Assembly (NCBI GenBank): GCA_021735245.1
Contig: JAIPHJ010000008.1
Coordinates: 1 to 64,000, forward strand
DNA length: 64,000 nt
Direction: 5' to 3'
Origin: Candidatus Bipolaricaulota bacterium
GTDB lineage: Bacteria > Bipolaricaulota > Bipolaricaulia > M55B111
Shown here: one piece after another, positions 29,984-39,167 of the stretch
How positions within the stretch are numbered: the stretch's first letter is position 1
How the letters are laid out: every line of letters starts with the position of its first letter
Notes under the pieces: generated by a model
The model's database searches: none
What the model was told of the DNA's origin: nothing
What the model saw: only the letters and a program-made list of their open reading frames with translations
Translations under genes and position numbers: made by a program

Positions 29984-30490
29984 TTAAGTCTGCCCGGGTG
30001 TCTCGGACTCCTGTTGTCTGGCCTTTCCTAATCCAGGTCTCGCGACCGTTACTACTTCGTGGCTGAATCCTTTTTCCTCGAGGACCGTCTCCATTTCCTC
30101 CAGGAAGGGGGTAATCAGGCTTTCAGTTCCGCTGAGTTCTATCTCGAAGCCCGGTTGCTCCCTGGCTATTACCTTAAACGTGGACTTTCTCGAGAGGAAA
30201 CCGCTTTTAGCTTGCTCTAACTCTTTGCCTTCCTCGTCCAGTTTCTGAATATTGGCTTCGTAAATCCACCGTCCACCAGCTTTGTAAGCCTGGTCCCTAT
30301 CGAGCTTATCTGCCCTGACTGGATTGTTTTTGTTGTACTTTTCTATAGTTTCGTTGATTACCTCGTAAAAATCTTCCAGAAAGTCGTCCATACTCCCGTA
30401 ATTTTTCTCCAGTCTGCACAAAAAGCGAACTATACTATCTCTTGTTTCTTCTTCTTTTTTTCCAGAGGAGAGCCAGTCCATAATACCCAT
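29984..30490 (-). CDS. Hypothetical protein
   Basis: 168 aa ORF without strong overlapping competitor. Confidence 0.5.
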   Translation of the reverse strand: MGIMDWLSSGKKEEETRDSIVRFLCRLEKNYGSMDDFLEDFYEVINETIEKYNKNNPVRADKLDRDQAYKAGGRWIYEANIQKLDEEGKELEQAKSGFLSRKSTFKVIAREQPGFEIELSGTESLITPFLEEMETVLEEKGFSHEVVTVARPGLGKARQQESETPGQT

Positions 30491-30997
30491 CTGAAATCAC
30501 CTCAATATAAATATTTACCAGTATACAATATAGCCCGGGAAGCCGAGGAAACCAAAAAATTAACAAATCGGTGCACTTTAAGAATTTATCTACTCTGGGT
30601 AACTTTCCATTTTGATTGCACTATTTAGTTTATACTCCAGGGAGGATAATATCAATTTTGCCATTTGCATTATCCCGGAACTACTGGTCCGCCCTGAACC
30701 CGGCTCGGAAGGTCTATCGCAGGATCACGAACCTCTCGAGCAAAACTGATCATCCATCTCGATCTTTGGCTGGATTACTCTGATAACCGGATAAATCGGT
30801 CCGGCCCTTTCCTGATGTCTTGGGACGATAATGTCTAAAATGCATCATTCTAGGTATAATAAATAATGGTAGCAATTGGTGACAAATTGAAAAAGATTAA
30901 GATCTTTGACAGTCCGGGATGAAAGCGTCTGACAAGGTGGCTGACGGCGACACAGAGTCGCCAAAAATCAAACCTTTGCAACTCATGGGAGCATCTA

Positions 30998-31213
30998 TAA
31001 AGGCAAACCGGGGGGGACCCGGGGCGCAAAGCTACGGCCTCTAAGAGTGAATACGAGAAAGGCACACCCACGGGCAACCTGGGGTCGCAAAACCACGGGT
31101 CCGTCCTGGTTCGCTGGTTCTCTGAGTTTATTGGGTTCGTTGAATTGATATAGCAATCAATTCGATAAACCCTTAACCCGACGAACTGAGAATGGATAGC
31201 CGGGTTGCCGTGG
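30998..31213 (+). promoter_or_regulatory. Cyclic-di-GMP-I (GEMM)-like riboswitch region with two 5'-half-like segments
   Basis: aaaGGCAAACCggggggacccggGGCGCAAAGCTACGGCC (30999-31039), GGGCAACCtgGGGTCGCAAAACCACGGGTCC (31072-31103), 3' part AATGGATAGCCGGGTTGCCGTGG (31191-31213). Confidence 0.75.
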
Positions 31214-31267
31214 CTCTTAGTGGTGGACGAGCTGCTGGATGCTCAACATCGCTAGGAGGTGCTTTCC

Positions 31268-31696
31268 ATGAGGAAACCATTTATCGTAGCGTTGGTGGTA
31301 ATTTTAGCAAGCACCTTATCCATAGCCGGTTTTGCCGCAGAGGATACCGCTGAAGCATATGCCAGCTTTAACGTAAATTCGACACTTTCCCTGCCCGTAA
31401 TAAATGGACAGGTAGTAGACTTTGGTGCTGTAACACCCGGGGAATCCTACGAGAAAAAAGGCGGTACCAAATTGAAAGTATCAGCTAACAGGGATTTAAG
31501 CTGGGTTATTACGACAAGCAAATCGAGCACGACATTGGGAGAGAACGAAATGGATGCCCTGGTGGTCGAACTTGGAACGGTTAGTGGTACAGGTAGGGAT
31601 AATAATATCAAGGTGGATTACATTTTGAACGTTCCGGAAGAGATGCCTTCCGGTAACCACACCGTTACAGTCACTTTTACCGCGTCAGCGGATTAA
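31268..31696 (+). CDS. Secreted beta-sandwich-like protein downstream of the riboswitch
   Basis: signal peptide MRKPFIVALVVILASTLSIAGFAAE; aggaggtgctttcc RBS before ATG at 31268. Confidence 0.7.
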   Translation: MRKPFIVALVVILASTLSIAGFAAEDTAEAYASFNVNSTLSLPVINGQVVDFGAVTPGESYEKKGGTKLKVSANRDLSWVITTSKSSTTLGENEMDALVVELGTVSGTGRDNNIKVDYILNVPEEMPSGNHTVTVTFTASAD

Positions 31697-31738
31697 GTGC
31701 TTGTTAAAAATTACCAGAATTTCAGAACGGTGAGTGCC

Positions 31739-31774
31739 AGGCGGGAGGGTAACCTCTCGCCTTTTTAATTTTTT
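31739..31774 (+). terminator. Rho-independent terminator
   Basis: aggcgggagg-gtaa-cctctcgcct followed by ttttaatttttt. Confidence 0.85.
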
Positions 31775-31819
31775 CCCGGCCTCAATTTAAATCCTTTCAG
31801 TTGCCAGTATTTCCGGAGA

Positions 31820-32084
31820 GTCAAGAACCCCGCCCCAAAGGACGGGGCTTGTAGAAAAATAATTGGATACAAACTTAGATTTGAAAAACGAGAATTGACC
31901 CAGCACTCAGTTGAGGAGACTAATTTGGTTGAAACTAAAGTACGAATATCACGGTTACCGTAGCACAATTTGATAAGATCACAATCCCCTGACCAATTAT
32001 CTTATCTCAACTGAGTGCTGGACAAACACCAGCCGATTCAGCCCCGCAGCAAGCCACGGGGCTTTCTCGGCAAGTGATGGTAAA
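31820..32084 (-). repeat. Palindromic element (copy D), interrupted by a 122-bp inverted-repeat element
   Basis: right end gtcaagaaccccgccccaaaggacggggcttgtagaaa; left end ccagccgattcagccccgcagcaagccacggggctttctcggcaagtgatgg. Confidence 0.65.
31900..32021. mobile_element. Short inverted-repeat (MITE-like) insertion
   Basis: 16-bp perfect terminal inverted repeats ccagcactcagttgag ... ctcaactgagtgctgg, no ORF. Confidence 0.6.
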
Positions 32085-32142
32085 TTTTTCAGTAAACTGA
32101 TTTTTAAATACCTCAAATTATCTCCACCAGGGTGAACTTCCA

Positions 32143-32433
32143 ATGGAAGGTTCAAATTATGACATCGCCTCGGCTTACGACGGTTCCAGGGACGAATTCC
32201 TTTCCCTTGCCTTCGATTGTACCAGGATGGTTACCCAGCTAAGCCAGGGAGCCAAACTGGAAAGCCAGGGGAACCACGAGTCGGCCATGTCCCTCCTCGA
32301 AAACGTAGAAACCCGTATCGACACCTGGATCGAGAAGCTGGAAGATCTGGATACCGAAGGGGTCGATAAAAAAGAACTATTTCGGGACCTGGAGGGAGCC
32401 CGGGAAGCGATCAGGGTTGATTCATTCGAATAG
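32143..32433 (+). CDS. Small hypothetical protein
   Basis: 96 aa acidic ORF with little competition. Confidence 0.5.
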   Translation: MEGSNYDIASAYDGSRDEFLSLAFDCTRMVTQLSQGAKLESQGNHESAMSLLENVETRIDTWIEKLEDLDTEGVDKKELFRDLEGAREAIRVDSFE

Positions 32434-32587
32434 TCCCGGGAATTGCGAGAGCATTACTACCTAAAAGACCGGCTCTCCGGGGAAGATCTCCGTCTCTTCT
32501 CATGATGGTGAGTCTGGTCAAATACGTAAATACAGGTACCTGTATTCAAGATCTTCAGACAGAAAGTATAATTATTTACAGGAACTT

Positions 32588-32687
32588 CGCCCGATTGCCA
32601 GATGGGTCTCGTGTTTTTGAAGGAAGTAGTTGTTGTTTATAAAGGGATTTTTCTACAAGCCCCACCCGGAAGGCGGGGTAATTGACT
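32588..32687 (+). repeat. Palindromic element (copy F)
   Basis: tttctacaagccccacccggaaggcggggtaattgac right-end hairpin. Confidence 0.55.
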
Positions 32688-32848
32688 GAAAATCCCTGTT
32701 TCATTTTGGAAAGTTCCCTTCCCTGCTCGATCGTTTTGTTATTTTTTGGATCTTTTTGGCTTGCTTACTTTTCCGCCTGAGTTCCGGTTAAGATGGGTGG
32801 GTGTAAAAGCTTGGTGGGTTAAAAAACTATGAATTTTTGGGTGAGGAT

Positions 32849-33042
32849 TTAAGCAGCGGAAATGGTATAGATTAAACTTGCCTGATAGTTCCCTTCCACG
32901 TATTCGTCCTCGTCGTAATTTACTTTGTAGTCGACTCTGAAATTGTATTTGCCTGCTTGGCCAGGGGGCAGTACTAATTTCGACGAACTGGCCGGTAGAG
33001 TGTCGTTCCTACAAATTGAATTTTCGGAGGTCTTTTGCTATA
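32849..33042 (-). pseudogene. C-terminal remnant of a paralog of the secreted protein at 31268
   Basis: minus-strand translation NDTLPASSSKLVLPPGQAGKYNFRVDYKVNYDEDEYVEGNYQASLIYTISAA*, similar to the C-term of the 31268 product; no start or signal peptide. Confidence 0.5.
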
Positions 33043-33147
33043 GTAATTAAAACAATGCCTTTATCTATATAGTTCTTCTTCTAATTGATCCGAGGGAATT
33101 TAGTAAATTAAGGATACACCAAACTTTATATTTTAGATGTCGTAAAC

Positions 33148-36100
33148 ATGGGACATACTATTTTTAAAGAGAGCGTCCGGGTCACTCCGGGCAAACTGAT
33201 ATTGGTAATCTTTGCGGTATTAACTTTCCTGTTTATCTCTTCTTCAACTATACTGGCGGATGACGGTCCACCCTGGGTGGGGACTACTCTCGACGACCTA
33301 TCATACACGGAACAGGAGGGGTGGAAGGGCCTGGATGCGGAAGTGACTGTGACCTCGGATACAAACGACTTCACCGACGGGTACGTCGAGGTGGAGATAG
33401 CTGACGGAACCCGGTTCGACGAGCTACAGTTGGTGGACGGGACGGACCTGAGTGTTGACGGGAATGTAGTTTACTGGAATGGCGATCGGGTAGGCTCGAT
33501 CGACAATACCTACGACGGTTCGAACGGAAGACTCCGAATTAATTTTAGCGCTGCGGCCCCGCTTGAAAATTCTGGTTTCGAGTCGGGTGACCTATCCGGC
33601 TGGACGGTTAATACAGTCGGGAACAGTATGAGAGGACAGACATGGGCGGAGGGCCCTGACGTCCTGGGATTTACCGGTGATTCTGACCCCAGATATGATG
33701 ACCAGATTTCGGGCTCAGGGGTTACGGACGTTAATTCCGGCGCGGCCTACGAAGGGGAATACGGGCTGGAGCTTGAAATTACCGGTGATGTTGGTGCCGC
33801 TTACGGTACCGGTCACACCCCGTCTGTAACGAGCTCGACGTTTACCGCCGAGTCAGGTGATAGCCTGACCGTGAGGTGGAAGGCTTCCCAGACGAATGAC
33901 TACTACGATGTTTTTGGTTTCCTGTTCTCTGATTCCGACGGCGACGGAAAGATGGCCAATGAGAATTACCAACTTCTCTTTCACGAGATCGGCTCGGACA
34001 CCGGCGGATGGCAAAGCTTAACCACCTCTCTCACGATAGGGGGAGACAATCTCCGATTTAAGTTTCTGAACGGGGGCTACGACCGGTCCGGTAACATGGT
34101 CGTCGGGTCTTATCTCTGCATAGACGAGATAAAACTCCAGATTTCAAATACTACCACCGCCACTGAGGCAGTAGTTCAGTCCGTAATAGAACATTTGGAG
34201 TACAGAAATACCTCCGATAACCCCGGGGACGTAAAAAATTACGACCTAAACTTCAGAGAAAGCGACGGAGGGTTAGGGTATAACTCTGCCCGGATAGACA
34301 TCTCTCCGGAAAACGATCCACCAACCGGGGTAAGTTTGAGCGGCAACTCTGTGGACGAAAATACTCCGCCCGGGAATATCGTGGGGACTCTTTCGACGAC
34401 TGATCCGGACGATTCAAGTTTCACGTATAGCTTAATCGGCGGCGACACCGGGTCTTTCAGGATCAACGACGTCCAGCTTGAGACCGCCAGAGAGTTCGAT
34501 TACGAATCTCAAACGACCTATACCGTTCAGGTACAGTCCGATGACGGGAACGGCGGTACGTACGATCGGACGTTCACCATCTCCGTTAATGATGTCAACG
34601 ATAAACCGATTGCCGACGCCGGGCCCAGCAAGATAATTAGCCTTCACGAGACAGCTATCCTCGATGGGTCCAGCTCAGTAGATAAGGATGGCGATTCGCT
34701 TAGTTTCAGCTGGAGCCTTGTTCAGAAACCGTCGGACCTTTCGATCCCCGTTACCGTTCAGGATAACCTATCAAATCCTAACGCTTCCAGGGCCGAGTTC
34801 TTTCCTACAGGTAAGGGAGAAAATACGCGAGGCATTTACCGGTTTGAACTTGCTGTCTCGGACGGTAACGGAAATTCGGATACCGACGAACTTCAAATAA
34901 CGGTAACCGGCTCACCGAAAGATATAAAAGGCGACAGCCTGACTTCGAAAGGGGTTGAGGGTCCCGATCCCGGACCTGCCGACTTCACTGAAGAAGCGGA
35001 TCTCAAAGTCGACTTAAAAAACGTGAACTCCGGCACCCGGGGACTAATAGGTGGGTTTCAATACGATGAGGCGTACTTTCCTGAAGACAAAAGGTTTCCC
35101 GGCCCTGCAGTAAAATACGCCGACGTAAAAGCAATAGAGGTAAATTCCGGCAATGCACGGATCAGCGTACATTATACGGATCAGGAGGTATCTCAATTTA
35201 TCGAGGAGGGACTAAAGCTCTACGTCTATTACGACGGGAGCTGGTCCGAGGCAGATAATATAAATGTGGATACTTCCGACAACGTCGTACAGGGTGACGT
35301 AGCCGTTTCAAAACTCACCGGAAGCCCGATAACTGTCTCGGGGAACCAATCACCCCGCGCCGATTTCGCCTACGAACCATCCGAACCCGAAGTTAACGAG
35401 ACAATAAACTTTTACGGGGCCCTCTCCTCGGATTCGGACGGCTCTATAAGCACTTACAGGTGGGACTGGACGAACGACGGAAGGTACGATACTACTGCTT
35501 CTGCCCCTACCAGCACGCATTCGTTCCCGGATTACGACATCTATACCGTCAAACTGCAGGTCGTTGACGACGACGGGGGGACCGCGACCTTCACAAAAGA
35601 AGTTAACGTAGGTAAAAACACGAAGGAAGGGAAAGACGTTGACGTCCAGTTCGATAGTTTATCCTACAATTGTGGGTCCCTGAAAGGAGTTAAGTTAACG
35701 TTCAGCGAGGTAACCAGCACCGGCTCCACGGAAGTAAGGGTAAGTGACGAACCGTCATTTGCTCAGCCGTCCGGCATTACTTTCCTGGATTGTTTTTACA
35801 GGATAGAAACTACCGCTGGTTTCAAGGGCCCGGTAGGGATCGAGATGGACTACGACGACTCGTCATTGACCGAAACTCAGGAGAAAAACCTGAAATTGTT
35901 TAAATTGACCGAAGACGAAGGATGCCAGGCTATTACCGAATCACTTGACCCTGAAAAGAATGTAGTCAGCGGGAAGTCAGGTGGTTTTTCCTACTTTTCT
36001 CTCGGTTACGGCACAGGCACCTTGCCGGGTGAAGATTTGATTAACCACGGCCCAAACCCCGTCCCGGACGAGGGCTGTGACTTCTGGCTTGACCTACCGG

Positions 36101-36348
36101 AGGAAGCAAGCGGGGCGACACTTAGAATCTATGACGTAGACGGTAAGCCACTTTACGAAGTGGACCTGGATGCAAACCAGAGCAGGTATCCCTCCACCGG
36201 CAGGTGGAACCCGCAAGACGAAAACGGAAGTAAATTGGATACCGGCGTTTACATATATCGGGTGAGAGTCAAAGGAGATAATGGTTCCGATAGATGGTCG
36301 GAGGTGCACAGGCTGGTGCTGGATAGGTCGGACCCCTCTCAGGGATGA
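33148..36348 (+). CDS. Large secreted/surface protein with cadherin-like and PKD repeats and a FlgD-Ig-like C-terminus
   Basis: signal peptide; NDPPTGVSLSGNSVDENTPPG (cadherin-like), PRADFAYEPSEPEVNETINFYGALSSDSDGSI (PKD), C-term LRIYDVDGKPLYEVDL...TGVYIYRVRV. Confidence 0.85.
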   Translation: MGHTIFKESVRVTPGKLILVIFAVLTFLFISSSTILADDGPPWVGTTLDDLSYTEQEGWKGLDAEVTVTSDTNDFTDGYVEVEIADGTRFDELQLVDGTDLSVDGNVVYWNGDRVGSIDNTYDGSNGRLRINFSAAAPLENSGFESGDLSGWTVNTVGNSMRGQTWAEGPDVLGFTGDSDPRYDDQISGSGVTDVNSGAAYEGEYGLELEITGDVGAAYGTGHTPSVTSSTFTAESGDSLTVRWKASQTNDYYDVFGFLFSDSDGDGKMANENYQLLFHEIGSDTGGWQSLTTSLTIGGDNLRFKFLNGGYDRSGNMVVGSYLCIDEIKLQISNTTTATEAVVQSVIEHLEYRNTSDNPGDVKNYDLNFRESDGGLGYNSARIDISPENDPPTGVSLSGNSVDENTPPGNIVGTLSTTDPDDSSFTYSLIGGDTGSFRINDVQLETAREFDYESQTTYTVQVQSDDGNGGTYDRTFTISVNDVNDKPIADAGPSKIISLHETAILDGSSSVDKDGDSLSFSWSLVQKPSDLSIPVTVQDNLSNPNASRAEFFPTGKGENTRGIYRFELAVSDGNGNSDTDELQITVTGSPKDIKGDSLTSKGVEGPDPGPADFTEEADLKVDLKNVNSGTRGLIGGFQYDEAYFPEDKRFPGPAVKYADVKAIEVNSGNARISVHYTDQEVSQFIEEGLKLYVYYDGSWSEADNINVDTSDNVVQGDVAVSKLTGSPITVSGNQSPRADFAYEPSEPEVNETINFYGALSSDSDGSISTYRWDWTNDGRYDTTASAPTSTHSFPDYDIYTVKLQVVDDDGGTATFTKEVNVGKNTKEGKDVDVQFDSLSYNCGSLKGVKLTFSEVTSTGSTEVRVSDEPSFAQPSGITFLDCFYRIETTAGFKGPVGIEMDYDDSSLTETQEKNLKLFKLTEDEGCQAITESLDPEKNVVSGKSGGFSYFSLGYGTGTLPGEDLINHGPNPVPDEGCDFWLDLPEEASGATLRIYDVDGKPLYEVDLDANQSRYPSTGRWNPQDENGSKLDTGVYIYRVRVKGDNGSDRWSEVHRLVLDRSDPSQG

Positions 36349-36369
36349 AAATTAGACCAGCTCCTAACC

Positions 36370-36915
36370 TTACAGGAAATAAGCGAAGTAAGCGACGGAG
36401 GCCAAAGCAAACACTTTGGCAACTTTTGCGAATATAATAACTGCGAGGCCGAACCTAATCTTCAGCGCTTCGACTGCAAATAACGCCGCTCCCGTCATGA
36501 GAGTGCCCAGGAAGGGAATGGGAAAAAACGACAGACCGAAAACCGTCAGGTAGTCGTACCCGTACGTGTCGATGAGTTTAGAAATCAACTTACCCCTCTT
36601 TTCCTCTGATTTCAAAAGGGACAAAGAACTACTTCCAGAGTCTTCCGAGAGGTTATTCACCCTGTCTAAATGCCGTTTAAACCAGGGGAATTTTAACTGA
36701 AGGTAGGCCCTAAAACGTTTTATTTTCTTGTCTGGTATGAGTAAGTTGATCGGTACGTAGAGTACAAATAGTCCCCAGAGGTTGATTCCAAGCGCCACGG
36801 ACAGGGAAAAGATCATTGCCTCGTGGTTCAGGAAGCGGCGAAACAGTATCTGGTCGGAAGTTAGCCACCACTGAAAAAACATATTCGCCACGTAAACTGA
36901 CTTTTCTACGAACAT
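36370..36915 (-). CDS. Hypothetical membrane protein (small-multidrug-export/SNARE-associated-like)
   Basis: 181 aa multi-TM; FFPIPFLGTLMTGAALFAVEALKI. Confidence 0.5.
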   Translation of the reverse strand: MFVEKSVYVANMFFQWWLTSDQILFRRFLNHEAMIFSLSVALGINLWGLFVLYVPINLLIPDKKIKRFRAYLQLKFPWFKRHLDRVNNLSEDSGSSSLSLLKSEEKRGKLISKLIDTYGYDYLTVFGLSFFPIPFLGTLMTGAALFAVEALKIRFGLAVIIFAKVAKVFALASVAYFAYFL

Positions 36916-37024
36916 TGCAATCCTCTGGTCAGCGAACTCCAGGATTTACGGCCACACCCACTTAAGCTTTTCACCGAAATTCTAGCAGGTTTTAGCGCGG
37001 GTTTTGAGGGGAATTTTAAAATTG

Positions 37025-37145
37025 TCGAGGGACTGGGTGAAGTGAGCAGGGTAGCGAGCTTCTCCACCAGGGGGAACGGCGACGGTAAGAGCCGCCTTCG
37101 GCCGGACTTACGGAGCGGGTAATCGTGACGGGGGGCAACCTAACA
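37025..37145 (+). ncRNA. Possible structured RNA, GC-rich intergenic hairpins
   Basis: gtaagagccgccttcggccggacttac hairpin with UUCG loop plus ggtgaag...cttctccacc; strand uncertain. Confidence 0.25.
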
Positions 37146-37206
37146 CGTTCCAGCTAGTTAGAAAAACACGGAGTAGTTCCGGGGATCGGTCAAAAGTTTA
37201 CTGGTG

Positions 37207-38157
37207 TCAGAAAAAACCGATGACTTCGAAACCTTTGTAAAGCCCAAAGGCAAATAGTGCGGCCGCCGTGGGAGACGCGATCCAGCCTATTACGATTTTC
37301 GTTATCTTCCTCAGACTAACTGTTTTAGCTCCCTTGACTAACCCTACTCCTATTACTGCTCCCACGATTGCCTGTGAGGTGGAAACGGGAATACCGACGC
37401 TGGCAAAGAAGTTGACGGCACCGGCAGCGGATAGCTGGGCCGCCACAGCCGAAAGGGGGTCCAGGCTCGTTATTCCCTTGCCTACTGTTTCAGTTACCTT
37501 TTTCCCGTAAGTAAGCGTTCCTGCTGAAACGGCTACTCCGGCCAGCAACGCCAGCCAGGTCTTATCAATACCCAGGGCTGCCAGAGGACCTACGGAGGTC
37601 CCTACTGTATTTGCACCAAGCGAAAACGCTACGTAGCCTCCGGAAGCTATAACCAGATAGCTCAATATTCTGTCCCATAAAAACACCAGTCTTACGCGCT
37701 TCAGGAAAAATGCCAGGAGGTGATAGAGAAAAAAACTGATAAGGGCGGTCATAGGGGGATTTAATACCCAGACTTCTACTATAGTGACCACCTGACCTAT
37801 ATTAACTTTACTTCCCATGCCAAGAGCAGCCCCTATAACACCGCCAACGATGGCCTGAGAAGTAGAAACGGGAACCTTGAAAAATGTTGCTGCGGTGACG
37901 AAGATGCCGGCGGATAACATGGCGATAAATACTGCTTTCATGTTGAGGGGGCTTACTGCTACGCTCTTCCCGATAGTTTCCATAACCTGGTGACTCTGGA
38001 ATAAAGCTCCCAGGACGACAAATATTGCCACCAGATAGACCATCTTACGGTAGGATATTAGGCCGGATCCCACCGGTATTCCCATGCAATTGGCCGTATC
38101 GTTTGCTCCAATGTTCCAACCGACGTAGACGCCAACCAGGAGTAGTAAAATCAGCAT
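37207..38157 (-). CDS. Inorganic phosphate transporter, PiT family
   Basis: GANDTANCMG and two PVSTSQAIVGxVIG repeats. Confidence 0.92.
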   Translation of the reverse strand: MLILLLLVGVYVGWNIGANDTANCMGIPVGSGLISYRKMVYLVAIFVVLGALFQSHQVMETIGKSVAVSPLNMKAVFIAMLSAGIFVTAATFFKVPVSTSQAIVGGVIGAALGMGSKVNIGQVVTIVEVWVLNPPMTALISFFLYHLLAFFLKRVRLVFLWDRILSYLVIASGGYVAFSLGANTVGTSVGPLAALGIDKTWLALLAGVAVSAGTLTYGKKVTETVGKGITSLDPLSAVAAQLSAAGAVNFFASVGIPVSTSQAIVGAVIGVGLVKGAKTVSLRKITKIVIGWIASPTAAALFAFGLYKGFEVIGFF

Positions 38158-39004
38158 AATATCAACTATTAATTATTTTTTTCGTACGTCTCCGATTTTC
38201 GGATATCCGTTTTGGTCAAGGTTTATTAAACCCTTAAAGTAAATGTAAGTATAAGCAATTATGTAGTACGTGTTCCAACCCTCCAACCCAGTCGGTATGT
38301 AAACCCGGATAATTGGTTCATAAAAGTGGTAACCGGAGTCCCCACGCTACAGTTGCTCAGAAAATAACGCAGTATATATACAACTATGATTTAAATATAC
38401 TACAATAAAGATAGAAGTCAATAAACTAGTTACGTTAATCAACTCAGAGCTGGTTAGGGATATTAGCACATCGAACCAGATTAAATTTTCAGATCTGAAT
38501 CGAGGGGTTTTAGCACGTAAGTTCGAAGGGAAAGGGTAAGGGTATTTTACAGGCGAGATTTGGTCCAGCACCCGGATGAGCTCCGGGACCTGGCTCGTGA
38601 TCTTTGACTTTGCTCCGGTATAGTCTGCCCCAATCGTTCAGTGGTAGATTACATAAGCTTGAGTCTAAAATATCTATAGGTCCGTAGCAGGACTGGAAAC
38701 CTATCGAGGGAAGGATGCTCTCCAGGCCACGGAAGAAACAAGATACCACTTACCGCGGGGACAAAGGCGGCTTAAATATTGACCCGTTGACCGGCTTTTC
38801 CGGTCAGGGCTGGATGTCAGGAATCGCTAACTGGATTTTGTGAATGATCATTCCGTCGGGAGTTATCTCTAAGGTCTCTAAGTTACTGAAGTATCACAAG
38901 CAGGGAACGTATTTCCGACTCCACAGGGTCATGAGGTATTGGAAAAAAGCCATGTATTCATTTAAATACAATGTACACTACCTGTAGATCTAGCAGAGTT
39001 GTTG

Positions 39005-39038
39005 GCTGGCCAGGTAGATTTAGTACTATCTGGCCAGC
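39005..39038. terminator. Hairpin, possible terminator
   Basis: gctggccaggtagatttagtactatctggccagc. Confidence 0.4.
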
Positions 39039-39167
39039 TCTATTACCCTTTTCTACAGTTTTGGCGAGTTTTTACCGTTGTCTGACTAGTACCTTATGCC
39101 TCCTCGGTTTCCCGGCAGGTGGTAATCCGCCGGGCTTTTAACCGGACAGATTTGTGCCTCGAAAACT

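Noticed and set aside
37025-37145. Considered a group II intron domain V or RNase P RNA fragment
   Set aside because: Some similarity to domain V but conserved residues not convincing; reported only as a possible structured RNA.
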